From Shimia aestuarii (lineage in GTDB: Bacteria > Pseudomonadota > Alphaproteobacteria > Rhodobacterales > Rhodobacteraceae): a stretch of DNA of 64,000 nt. A program made the translations under genes and the position numbers. Position 1 is the stretch's first letter, and each line of letters begins with the position of its first letter. Positions 38,015 through 45,525 of the stretch are shown one piece after another. The DNA lies in the NCBI RefSeq assembly GCF_900114635.1, contig NZ_FOTQ01000009.1, positions 1 through 64,000 on the forward strand, read 5' to 3'. The notes under the pieces are model-generated. The model was given only the letters and a program-made list of their open reading frames with translations. It made no database searches and was not told where the DNA came from.

Positions 38015-38335
38015 ATGCCAAAGATTTCAAAAGACTCCAGCCTTCAAACGGTCATCACCACATTCGAGATGACACCCGGCACCTGTCAGGATCTGATGGA
38101 TGCGTTGACCGACGCTTATGAGACCTTCATTTCAAAACAGCCCGGCTTTATTGCCGCCGGATTGCACGTGAATGATGCCCAGACCCGGATCGCCAATTAT
38201 TCGCAATGGGAACGGCGAGAGGATTTCCAGGCGATGCTGCGCACCGACGAGATGCGCGAGCGCAATCGCAAGATCAACCTCCTGTGCCGCAGTTTCGAGC
38301 CGGTCATGTATGATGTGGTGGCCGCGTTCAATTGA
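38015..38335 (+). CDS. antibiotic biosynthesis monooxygenase-like (ABM) protein
   Basis: 106 residues with the ABM ferredoxin-like fold: Q-P-G-F-I-A-A-G-L-H-V near 44, Q-W-E-R-R-E-D-F-Q-A-M near 67. GGAGG precedes the ATG. The family includes quinol monooxygenases and heme-degrading enzymes, but many members are uncharacterised; substrate unknown. Confidence 0.8.
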   Translation: MPKISKDSSLQTVITTFEMTPGTCQDLMDALTDAYETFISKQPGFIAAGLHVNDAQTRIANYSQWERREDFQAMLRTDEMRERNRKINLLCRSFEPVMYDVVAAFN

Positions 38336-38352
38336 TCCGGTACGCGGTGGAC

Positions 38353-38366
38353 GTGATTTGAATCAA
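38353..38366. promoter_or_regulatory. FNR/FnrL box upstream of universal stress genes
   Basis: GTGAT-TTGA-ATCAA is one mismatch from TTGAT-N4-ATCAA. It ends 50 bases before the first Usp start, suggesting oxygen-limited activation by FnrL. Confidence 0.65.
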
Positions 38367-38415
38367 GGCCCTGTACGTCCCACTGTCATAAGGTGAGGCA
38401 AAACAGGAGGTGTTG

Positions 38416-38823
38416 ATGTATCGCCATATACTGATCCCGGTATCCTTTGATGACGAGCGCAATGCCAGCGCTTCGGTCAGCGTTGCGCGCCAGCTCTGCA
38501 ACGCTGATACGCGCGTTACGCTGCTGCATGTGATGGAGCAGATACCGAGCTATGCCATCAATTATATCCCGGAGGGGTTTCACGAAAAGGCCAAGGCCGC
38601 GATTGCCGAAAGCCTCGTGGCCCTTGCAGGGGATTTGCCGGATGCACACGCAGAAGTGATTGACGGCCATTCCGCGCGGTCGATTCTCGACTGGTCCGAG
38701 CAGAACGGTGTGGATTGCATCGTGATCGCATCGCATCGGCCCGGGCTGCAGGACTATTTCCTGGGCAGTACCGCAGCGCAGGTTGTGCGCCATGCGCGCT
38801 GCTCGGTTCACGTGCTGCGCTAA
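38416..38823 (+). CDS. universal stress protein UspA family (1)
   Basis: 135 residues: M-Y-R-H-I-L-I-P-V-S-F-D-D start and G-S-T-A-A-Q-V-V-R-H-A-R-C-S-V-H-V-L end, an ATP-binding Usp pattern (G-S-x-x-x-x-V..). ATG 38416 follows AGGAGG by 5 bases; TTG 38413 and GTG 38410 are in frame. First gene of a three-gene run with an FNR box. Confidence 0.9.
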   Translation: MYRHILIPVSFDDERNASASVSVARQLCNADTRVTLLHVMEQIPSYAINYIPEGFHEKAKAAIAESLVALAGDLPDAHAEVIDGHSARSILDWSEQNGVDCIVIASHRPGLQDYFLGSTAAQVVRHARCSVHVLR

Positions 38824-38867
38824 AGCGTGCAGCGCGACACTCATTCACGACCTAAGGAGCGAGAAAA

Positions 38868-39275
38868 ATGTACAAAAACATCCTGGTGCCAGTGGCATCT
38901 GACCATGATCCAAAGACCGATCGTGCCGTTGGCGTGGCCCGTCTTTTGAAAGACGGCGGGGGCAAAATCACGGTTCTGACCGTCGTGGAGGCCTTGCCGG
39001 AATTCATTTTGACCCAGCTTCCTGCAGGCCAATTGGAAAAAAATCGCAAAGAGATGGAGGCGGGGCTCGCCGAAGATTTCAACGAGGCCGATGACGTCGA
39101 AATCGTGGTGATTTCGGGCCATGCGGGGCGTACGATTGTGGATTATGCGCAGGAGCAGGGGATTGACTGTATCGTGATGAACTCGCATCGTCCTGATCTG
39201 TCGGATTATTTCCTGGGCAGCACTGCGGCGCGCGTCGTGCGCCACGCGCAATGTGCCGTTCATGTTTTGAGGTAA
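38868..39275 (+). CDS. universal stress protein UspA family (2)
   Basis: 135 residues, clear paralogue of the preceding gene (shared D-Y-F-L-G-S-T-A-A-x-V-V-R-H-A-x-C-x-V-H-V-L-R end). AAGGAG precedes ATG 38868. 44 bases downstream of the first copy; probable tandem duplication under the same FNR-like box. Confidence 0.92.
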   Translation: MYKNILVPVASDHDPKTDRAVGVARLLKDGGGKITVLTVVEALPEFILTQLPAGQLEKNRKEMEAGLAEDFNEADDVEIVVISGHAGRTIVDYAQEQGIDCIVMNSHRPDLSDYFLGSTAARVVRHAQCAVHVLR

Positions 39276-39286
39276 GGAGTTTGTGG

Positions 39287-39787
39287 ATGCGGACCGCAAT
39301 TGCAGGTGTCACTTTGTCGGTGGGGCTGGTCATTGCCGGGATGTCCTCAGCAGAGGAACAGAACGGGGTTGGCTTCTCGCAGGCGCAGACCCAGCGGGCC
39401 GTGTCCACCTTCAATGACGGTGCCAAGGGCTGCATGGGGGCGCCGGTGGCGTATCGCGTGGACTGCTTTCAGCAGGTCTTTGGGCAGACCGCGCGCGTGA
39501 TCAGCAAGGCGTCGGCTTATTGGGAGGCCGAGGTGGCGCTCACGCGGGTCAACCGCAACCTCTATACTTTTGTCCGCAATCACACCGACAAGAATGCAGG
39601 CCGGGAGCGGGTCAACGGCGCGCGTGTCAAGGCGGTGACGAAAGAGTCGTTGCCCGAGGCGCGCGCGGTTTTCGAGAAAAGCATCGATCAGGCCGTCGTG
39701 ATCCTGCAAGGCAGCACGGCGTCTGAAACCAAATATTTCGCGCCGATTGCCGAGGCCGTCGCCGGGGTGAGAAACGCGCTGGACTGA
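39287..39787 (+). CDS. exported protein of unknown function
   Basis: 166 residues with signal peptide (M-R-T-A-I-A-G-V-T-L-S-V-G-L-V-I, cleavage near S-S-A). The mature part is helical with two Cys (K-G-C-M and V-D-C-F) probably bonded. 11 bases after the second Usp with AAGGAG, so in the same operon. No family recognised. Its co-transcription suggests a periplasmic role during low-oxygen stress. Confidence 0.7.
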   Translation: MRTAIAGVTLSVGLVIAGMSSAEEQNGVGFSQAQTQRAVSTFNDGAKGCMGAPVAYRVDCFQQVFGQTARVISKASAYWEAEVALTRVNRNLYTFVRNHTDKNAGRERVNGARVKAVTKESLPEARAVFEKSIDQAVVILQGSTASETKYFAPIAEAVAGVRNALD

Positions 39788-39792
39788 TTGGT

Positions 39793-40578
39793 TCAGCGGG
39801 TACGCAGGTAGGCGAACCGATAGGCCAGTGCCACACCGCCCGCCCCGCCCAGGATATTGCCCAAAGTTACCCAAAGAAGGTTGGAAAACGCCGCAATGGG
39901 CGCGATGTCTGCCCCGGCCAGCATGGCCTGTGGCAGCAGGTACATATTGGCTACCGAGTGCTCGAAACCGAGCAGCACGAAGGCGCTGATCGGCCAGAGA
40001 ATGGCGAGGATCTTGCCTGCGGCCGTGCGGGCTGCAAAGGTCAGCCACACAGCGAGGCAGACAAGGGCGTTGCACAATACGCCGCGCATGAAGGCTTCGA
40101 GCGGTGAGAGGGAGGTCTTGGCCCGGCCGATGGCTTGAGCGGTGTCGCCCATCGACCCGTCCAGCAGGCCAGTCGCTGCCATGGCGCCCGCGAGCGCGAG
40201 CGAGCCAATGGCGTTGCCCAGAAAGACCAGTCCCCAGTTGCGCAAAAGCTGTGCCGGGCTGATGCGTCGGTCCACGGCGGCCATTGTCATGAGCGCGTTG
40301 CCCGTAAACAGCTCTGCGCCACCCACGATCACAAGGATCAGTCCGAGAGAAAAAACGATGCCCCCCAAGAAACGCGCTGGTCCAAAACCTGGGTCCACGC
40401 CGGTCATGACCATGGTGAAGGCCGCGCCGCCAAAGCCGATGAACACCCCGGCAAGCACCGCAAGAGTCACGGTTTGGGCCAGGGAAAGATGGGCCTTGGC
40501 GACCCCGGCTTCTTCGACAAAGCGGGCCATTTCGGCGGGTTTGTAGGCATCAAGCCCGGTTGGATTCGGCTGGGTCAT
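39793..40578 (-). CDS. formate/nitrite transporter (FNT) family channel
   Basis: 261 residues, six membrane helices, FNT landmarks: G-G-A-E-L-F-T-G-N near 88 and G-F-E-H-S-V-A-N-M near 200. FocA/NirC-like pentameric channel for small monovalent acids. ATG 40578 chosen; extension to 40836 is antisense to the next gene. Convergent with the FNR-boxed Usp operon. Confidence 0.9.
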   Translation of the reverse strand: MTQPNPTGLDAYKPAEMARFVEEAGVAKAHLSLAQTVTLAVLAGVFIGFGGAAFTMVMTGVDPGFGPARFLGGIVFSLGLILVIVGGAELFTGNALMTMAAVDRRISPAQLLRNWGLVFLGNAIGSLALAGAMAATGLLDGSMGDTAQAIGRAKTSLSPLEAFMRGVLCNALVCLAVWLTFAARTAAGKILAILWPISAFVLLGFEHSVANMYLLPQAMLAGADIAPIAAFSNLLWVTLGNILGGAGGVALAYRFAYLRTR

Positions 40579-40706
40579 GGGGTCCGGGTCCGGCTGGTAG
40601 GGTCCTGATGAGACTACAGGATTTGCGGGCCACGCCAAGCATGGGGTTGCCAAAGGTTCGGGGGGCGAAGAGACTGGTGCAAAAGTTCTGAGTATGAGGT
40701 GGCGTG

Positions 40707-41522
40707 ATGGCTGAACTTCCCGTGGTGGGCGCACAGTTGACGGTTCTGGATATCGACAAGCACCGCGACTGGTTATTCGAGAAAAACCGGGACCTTGAAT
40801 TGCCGGAATTCTGCATGGCCGACATCCTGCGGGCACCGGGTGCCTTTGTCGATATGGCCAAGGACAAGCTTGATGGCTGGAAAGGGCGGCTGGGCATTCA
40901 CGGACCCTTTGCCGGGTTCGAGTTGGACACCAAGGACCGCGACATGCGCACCGTGGTGCAGACGCGCCTCGATCAGGCGCTGGATGTGTGCGCGGCGCTG
41001 GACGCCAGGCAAATGGTGCTGCATTCGCCGTTCGACCTGTGGGATGTGCACAATTTTGGAAATGGGCCCAAGGACTTGGACAAGCGCGTCACGCAGATCA
41101 TGGAAACGCTTGGGCCTGCGCTGCGTCGGGCCGAGGCGCTGGGCGTGATGCTGGTTCTGGAAAACATCAAGGACGTGGACCCGGCCCATCGCGCCGCTGT
41201 GATCGACGCCGCTGGCAGTGCGTCGCTCCGCCTTTCTGTCGATACGGGGCACGCAAACTGGGCGCATGTGATGGCCGGGGCTCCGGCAGTTGACCGGTTC
41301 ATAACGCAAGCCGGTGACATGCTGGGACATGTGCATCTGCAGGATACGGATGGTTATGCCGACCGGCATTGGCCGCTGGGGCAGGGCACGATCGCGTGGC
41401 ACGGGGTGTTCGAGGCGCTCAAGCGCTGCAAGTCGGACCCGCACCTGATCGTGGAGATCAACGATTTTGACCGAGTGCAGGAGAGCGTTGCGCATCTCGA
41501 ACGCCTTGGATTGGCACAATAG
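40707..41522 (+). CDS. sugar phosphate isomerase/epimerase family TIM barrel
   Basis: 271 residues, AP-endonuclease-2-like TIM barrel. Probable metal ligands: H-S-P near 110, E in L-E-N-I near 150, D-T-G-H near 180, H-L-Q-D near 214, E-I-N near 252. Sugar or inositol-type isomerase; exact substrate unknown. A GTG at 40704 directly before the ATG is an alternative start. Confidence 0.83.
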   Translation: MAELPVVGAQLTVLDIDKHRDWLFEKNRDLELPEFCMADILRAPGAFVDMAKDKLDGWKGRLGIHGPFAGFELDTKDRDMRTVVQTRLDQALDVCAALDARQMVLHSPFDLWDVHNFGNGPKDLDKRVTQIMETLGPALRRAEALGVMLVLENIKDVDPAHRAAVIDAAGSASLRLSVDTGHANWAHVMAGAPAVDRFITQAGDMLGHVHLQDTDGYADRHWPLGQGTIAWHGVFEALKRCKSDPHLIVEINDFDRVQESVAHLERLGLAQ

Positions 41523-41565
41523 TAACCATGAGGGGTTAACCGTTTGGGAGAAAACAAAAAACCCA

Positions 41566-41609
41566 TTCGGTATTACGTCGGTATCACGTCGGTATTGCGT
41601 CGGTATCGG
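41566..41609. repeat. 11-bp tandem repeat, 4 units (locus 2)
   Basis: TTCGGTATTAC, GTCGGTATCAC, GTCGGTATTGC, GTCGGTATCGG. Same unit, same length and same T-initial first unit as locus 1. Confidence 0.88.
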
Positions 41610-41677
41610 ATTGGTGGATTGGCAGATTAATACGGCGCGCGCTTGAGTTGGGGCGCGTCAACACCTAGGTGGGCGTC

Positions 41678-42235
41678 ATGACCCAGGACCTGACCCTTGG
41701 CGTGCGCTCCGGATTGCCCGACGCGCTACGCATCCTTGTCGAAGAGCTGCCCCGCGAGAGCTGGGAGTCGCACCCGGAGTTCGGTGGCATGGTGCAGTTC
41801 TGGCTGGACCGTCACCTGATGTTCCGTCGCCTTCTGGCGGCGCTGGAAGAGGATGTGCAGGCGGTGCTTGACCGCCAGATGGCGTTCGAAAGCTATGCCC
41901 CCCGGCTGTCGCGGTTCGGGGGCATGTTGCTCAACCAGTTGCACGGGCATCACCAGATCGAGGACATGCATTACTTTCCCCAACTCATGCAGCTTGATGC
42001 GCGGGTCGCGCGCGGGTTTGACCTTTTGGAGGCCGATCACGGTGCCATGGATGGGTTGCTGAACGGGCTGGCCGAGGGCGCGAACGCGGTGCTTGGGGCG
42101 AAGACGGACGGGCGCGATCGGGCCGGGGAGTTCGCGCGGACACTGGAGGGGTTCCACGGGCTGCTGGATCGCCACCTTGTCGACGAGGAAGAGATCATCG
42201 TGCCCGTCATTCTCAACAGCGGGTTTGCCGGGTAG
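41678..42235 (+). CDS. hemerythrin-like HHE domain protein
   Basis: 185 residues, four-helix bundle with HHE-type iron ligands: H-G-H-H-Q-I-E-D-M-H near 90, E-A-D-H-G near 118, H-L-V-D-E-E-E near 170. Binds non-heme di-iron; may sense or store O2 or NO. GTCATG start at 41678. The ComD-like gene begins 63 bases later. Confidence 0.85.
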   Translation: MTQDLTLGVRSGLPDALRILVEELPRESWESHPEFGGMVQFWLDRHLMFRRLLAALEEDVQAVLDRQMAFESYAPRLSRFGGMLLNQLHGHHQIEDMHYFPQLMQLDARVARGFDLLEADHGAMDGLLNGLAEGANAVLGAKTDGRDRAGEFARTLEGFHGLLDRHLVDEEEIIVPVILNSGFAG

Positions 42236-42298
42236 CTCGCGACGCTTGCCCCGGGACCGGGATTGCGCCACGCTGTGATCAGAGCGGGGGAGGCGGTC

Positions 42299-42796
42299 TT
42301 GGATATCAATACGCAAATCGTGAATGACCTGATCGGGGCCAAGGTGGGGTTTGTCACCACCGTGCCCTGCAAGCAGCTGGCCGGGGTGATCGACGTTGTC
42401 GAGGCGCACCCGGATATCCTGCACGTGCCGTCGAACAAGGAAGACGAGGGCATGGGGCTTTGTGCCGGGGCATGGATGGGCGGCACGCGGTCGGCCATCA
42501 TCATGCAGAACACCGCCATCGGTGTGACGATCAACGCGCTGGCGACCCTGATCCAGTATTACCGGATGCCGTTGCCCATGCTGATCTCCTATCGCGGAGA
42601 GCTGGGCGAGCCGGTGGCCTGCCAGGTGGAGATGGCGGTACATACCAAGGCGCTGCTCGCACAGTTGAACATCCCGACCTATCATTTTCACCACGAGGCG
42701 GATGTCGGTGAGCTGCCGCGGATTCTTGAGTATACCTACATGTGCAACAAGCCCGTCGCGGTGCTGATGGATGCCACATTCTGGAAGGGGTATTGA
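42299..42796 (+). CDS. comD: sulfopyruvate decarboxylase alpha subunit-like (ComD)
   Basis: 165 residues from TTG 42299 (GGAGG 6 bases upstream); the reading from 42263 lacks a ribosome site. Pyrimidine-binding half of a thiamine-diphosphate decarboxylase: P-C-K-Q-L-A-G near 18 and N-K-E-D-E-G-M-G-L-C-A-G near 44 with catalytic Glu. Together with comE it should decarboxylate 3-sulfopyruvate to sulfoacetaldehyde, or a related 3-substituted pyruvate. No xsc or sulfolactate genes nearby. Confidence 0.82.
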   Translation: MDINTQIVNDLIGAKVGFVTTVPCKQLAGVIDVVEAHPDILHVPSNKEDEGMGLCAGAWMGGTRSAIIMQNTAIGVTINALATLIQYYRMPLPMLISYRGELGEPVACQVEMAVHTKALLAQLNIPTYHFHHEADVGELPRILEYTYMCNKPVAVLMDATFWKGY

Positions 42797-42799
42797 ACC

Positions 42800-43354
42800 A
42801 TGATCCGTTACGAGATGCTTCAGAACATCCTGCCGGTGATCCGCGATCAACTGGTGGTGTGCAATATCGGGATTCCGTCGCAGGAGCTTTTTGCGCTGGA
42901 TGACCAGCCAAGCAATTTCTACATGCTGGGGACGATGGGGCTGGCGAGTTCGATCGGGTTGGGGCTTGCCCTTGTACAGGACAAGAAGGTGGTGGTGATC
43001 GACGGGGACGGGTCGGTTCTCACCAATCTCGGAACCTTGCCGACCATCGGGAACAACCCCCGTGGCAATTACGTGCTTCTGATTGTGGACAACGGGTCCT
43101 ACGGGTCGACCGGGGATCAGCCGACCTATGCCGGGAAAAAGACCTCGCTGGCCGAGGTGGCGCGGGCCTGTGGGTGTGACAGGGTGGTGGAATGCAGCGC
43201 AGAAGACACCCGCGCAGCGCTGGAAGACGCGCTGGCGGGGGACGAGATGACCGTGATCGTGAGCAAGTGTGAGAGCGGCAACAAGAAGATGCCGGTGATC
43301 ACGATGGACCCGGTGACAATCCGCGACCGGTTCATGAAGACGGTGGCCGGGTAG
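42800..43354 (+). CDS. comE: sulfopyruvate decarboxylase beta subunit-like (ComE)
   Basis: 184 residues, thiamine-diphosphate-binding half: G-D-G-S-V-L-T-N-L then G-N-N-P-R-G-N-Y, and D-N-G-S-Y-G-S-T-G. 3 bases after comD, so tightly coupled and stoichiometric. Phosphonopyruvate decarboxylase is the close alternative; those are usually single fused chains. Confidence 0.85.
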   Translation: MIRYEMLQNILPVIRDQLVVCNIGIPSQELFALDDQPSNFYMLGTMGLASSIGLGLALVQDKKVVVIDGDGSVLTNLGTLPTIGNNPRGNYVLLIVDNGSYGSTGDQPTYAGKKTSLAEVARACGCDRVVECSAEDTRAALEDALAGDEMTVIVSKCESGNKKMPVITMDPVTIRDRFMKTVAG

Positions 43355-43360
43355 GGCGCT

Positions 43361-43828
43361 TTAGTGGCAGCTGAACGAGCCGAGCTTGGCGTCGCTCATC
43401 AGGCGGTCGAAGTGGTGGCCTGACATGTGCACGAGTGTGCGGTGGTCGCCAGCTTCGAACCAGACCTCGTCGAGCCCCATCAGGGATTTGTCGAGCACGG
43501 TCGGAATGCCATAGGCAACGCCCACGGGCGGGGCTGCGCCGATCTCGCAATCCTCGAACACTTCGGCCAGCTCCTCTTCGGGGGCGAGGCCAAGGCGCCG
43601 GTTCATCATCAGCTGCAATTGGTGCAGGTCGACGTGAAGATGGCTTGGGATGACAGCGGCAAAGGGGCCTTCCTCCATGTGGATCAGCACGGTCTTGGCA
43701 AGGTGATCGCCGGGCACATGCGCCTGTTCGGCGGTTTCGCTTGCGGTCGCCGTGTAGGGGTGCGGGAGCATGTCGAAAGGAAAGCCGTGGGCGTCGAGGT
43801 GGTGCTTGAGGCGGGATGCAATGGGCAT
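43361..43828 (-). CDS. YbaK/EbsC-type aminoacyl-tRNA deacylase
   Basis: 155 residues of the YbaK/ProX editing fold: A-K-T-V-L-I near 44, catalytic-type Lys46, G-x-A-P-P-V-G near 97. Edits mischarged tRNA in trans. Convergent with comE, 6 bases apart. Confidence 0.85.
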   Translation of the reverse strand: MPIASRLKHHLDAHGFPFDMLPHPYTATASETAEQAHVPGDHLAKTVLIHMEEGPFAAVIPSHLHVDLHQLQLMMNRRLGLAPEEELAEVFEDCEIGAAPPVGVAYGIPTVLDKSLMGLDEVWFEAGDHRTLVHMSGHHFDRLMSDAKLGSFSCH

Positions 43829-44039
43829 GGTGTCCTCCAGAGACGGAGGGCGCCGCGGCCGCGTTCTGATGCCTGTTTTTCATGGGCGCAACCGGAGCGC
43901 CCCTTGGGTTTCGTGATGGCGAAGTGTGACACCGAACGGGTGAGTCGGGCAAGGGTGGCCGGGTCTACGCAGTATTGCGGATGAAATCGGGGGCGTCGTG
44001 CCTATCTCTTTAGGGCGAACAACCAAGGAGGAGATGCTG

Positions 44040-44306
44040 ATGAAATGCCCTGTGGATGGTGCGACGCTGGTGATTGCGGACCGTAACGGTGTGGAGATCG
44101 ACTATTGCCCGGAATGCCGTGGTGTGTGGCTGGATCGGGGAGAGCTGGACAAGATCATCGAACGCTCCGCCGAATATGCCGCCCCGCCGCCGCCCCCACG
44201 CGAACACCGGGAAGACCACCGTGAAGAGTATCGCGGCGATTACCGGGGCAAGCCGCGCAAAAAGAAGAAGATGGGTGGGTTTCTGGAAGACATCTTTGAT
44301 TTCTGA
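44040..44306 (+). CDS. zf-TFIIB domain protein
   Basis: 88 residues. M-K-C-P-V-D-G, then C-P-E-C-R-G-V-W-L-D-R-G-E-L: a complete single zinc ribbon with C-x-x-D and C-x-x-C ends. The tail is Pro/His/Arg-rich and ends D-I-F-D-F. ATG 44040 chosen because AAGGAGG lies 8 bases upstream; ATG 44034 is too close. Function unknown. Confidence 0.85.
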   Translation: MKCPVDGATLVIADRNGVEIDYCPECRGVWLDRGELDKIIERSAEYAAPPPPPREHREDHREEYRGDYRGKPRKKKKMGGFLEDIFDF

Positions 44307-44311
44307 GGGAA

Positions 44312-44336
44312 GGGCGCCGGCGGGCGCCCTTTTTTG
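44312..44336. terminator. intrinsic terminator
   Basis: GGGCGCC / GGCGCCC stem then TTTTTTG; serves the zinc-ribbon gene. Confidence 0.88.
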
Positions 44337-44337
44337 T

Positions 44338-44601
44338 TCAGACGACGCTGGACATCATCGCGAGGATCAGAAGCGCGGCGGGGGTGAGGGCCAGGCCAAG
44401 CGCCCATTTCAGCGCCTTGTTGTTGAGCGCCATGATCAGGGCAGGGATCACGAAAAGAGCGGTGACGGCGATCCCGATGGTCATGAAGCCAAGCGCCATA
44501 CCCCGCCCCGCCGCATCCATCGAGGCGTTGACGGTGTCGATCCATGCCCATGTGAAGAGGATCACGTAGGCGAGGGACAGGGCGTAGACGGCACGTTTCA
44601 T
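44338..44601 (-). CDS. small membrane protein, 87 aa
   Basis: Two or three hydrophobic segments (about 4-22, 33-56, 62-85) separated by short loops. No family recognised. Starts M-K-R-A-V-Y-A-L-S. The region directly upstream is the hairpin cluster. Confidence 0.6.
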   Translation of the reverse strand: MKRAVYALSLAYVILFTWAWIDTVNASMDAAGRGMALGFMTIGIAVTALFVIPALIMALNNKALKWALGLALTPAALLILAMMSSVV

Positions 44602-44938
44602 GGAAAGAGGGTAGGCGGTTTTGGGGTTTGTGTCGACGGGGTGGCTTTTTCACCCAAGCGAAATGCAGGGCATTTCGCACGCGCGCGATCGTGGTGATTG
44701 CGGGCAATCGCCGATGCGCGAGAGGTACGCCTCTTGGGGTCTTGTGGAGCGGTGGTCTCTCCATTCTCACCAATGCATGATGCTTTGCATCATGCACGCG
44801 CCCGACCCGCCCCCATGGGCGGGCGCGTTCCGCACCCACCCCGGGTCGGGCGCGTGGGGTGCCAAATTGCTTCAACTAAGAGTTGCTTTTCGTCTGCATG
44901 AAAAGCTATGGATTGCTAATCCCCAGACGAGAATTGAA
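44602..44938. other. hairpin cluster (at least six perfect inverted repeats)
   Basis: No gene supported. Perfect stems: 44658-44678 (GCGAAATGC-AGG-GCATTTCGC), 44696-44709 (GATTGC/GCAATC), 44721-44734 (AGAGG-TACG-CCTCT), 44774-44796 (TGCATGATGC-TTT-GCATCATGCA), a 14-bp long-range stem 44795-44808 with 44843-44856 enclosing CCCGCCC-CCAT-GGGCGGG, and 44885-44906 (GCTTTTC/GAAAAGC). Confidence 0.8.
44799..44825 (-). repeat. GC-rich palindromic core repeat (copy B)
   Basis: Reverse complement reads CGCCCGCCCATGGGG, then GCGGG, then TCGGGCG, matching copy A at 9930-9954 with two inserted G residues. Confidence 0.7.
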
Positions 44939-45520
44939 ATGGATGCACATTTTAAAATCACTGAAACGAGAGATCACGAAATAGTAATCTTTGAGGAACA
45001 ATATCGTTCACTGAGGCGAGAGATTCTTGAACGACAGCAAAGGCGGTTTTGGATCGTAGCCGGTGGTGCCCTTGGTTTGCCAGGTTTGTCTGGGCTAAAA
45101 GTAGCGGACTTATTTCTTTTGGAATTTATCTATGCGATGCCATTTTTGATCATCGCGATGTCGCTGCTCTTCATCGTGGAGGTCAACGGTATCGCACGTG
45201 CTGGAAGGTTCATTGAGGAAAAAATAGAGAACGCGTTTAGGAATGTTTCGGGTTGGGAGCATTTTCTGAAAGACGGCGGAGCCGATAAGGGTGAGCAAAT
45301 TCCCGCAGTTAGATTGGCCAATGCGAGCTTCATTGTCCTCATGCTAATTTATTATCTTTTGTCTGCGGCTTTAGCGACTTTCAAGTTGGCGGAGACGTTC
45401 AACAACGTTGTGGGTTTGCTTTATGCATCGCTAATGTTCGTAGTATTTGTTTGGTGGATATTTGAGATAGTTCCATTCTTGGGCTATTCGGCGGAAAGTC
45501 AAAAGAAAGGGCCTAGGTAA
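44939..45520 (+). CDS. AT-rich four-helix membrane orphan, 193 aa
   Basis: A charged N-terminal helical region (E-E-Q-Y-R-S-L-R-R-E-I-L-E-R-Q-Q-R-R) precedes two membrane hairpins (about 40-80 and 130-185), with a soluble loop containing G-W-E-H-F-L. Strikingly AT-rich (44941-45000: 23 of 60 are G or C) between GC-rich conserved genes, so probably acquired. ATG 44939; the in-frame reading back to 44621 runs through the hairpin cluster and is rejected. Family not recognised; arrangement recalls uncharacterised membrane effectors, but that is speculation. Confidence 0.65.
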   Translation: MDAHFKITETRDHEIVIFEEQYRSLRREILERQQRRFWIVAGGALGLPGLSGLKVADLFLLEFIYAMPFLIIAMSLLFIVEVNGIARAGRFIEEKIENAFRNVSGWEHFLKDGGADKGEQIPAVRLANASFIVLMLIYYLLSAALATFKLAETFNNVVGLLYASLMFVVFVWWIFEIVPFLGYSAESQKKGPR

Positions 45521-45525
45521 GCCCA

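Noticed and set aside
44602-44938. Integron attC array
   Set aside because: Hairpins lack the attC core-site arrangement, and no integrase gene is present.
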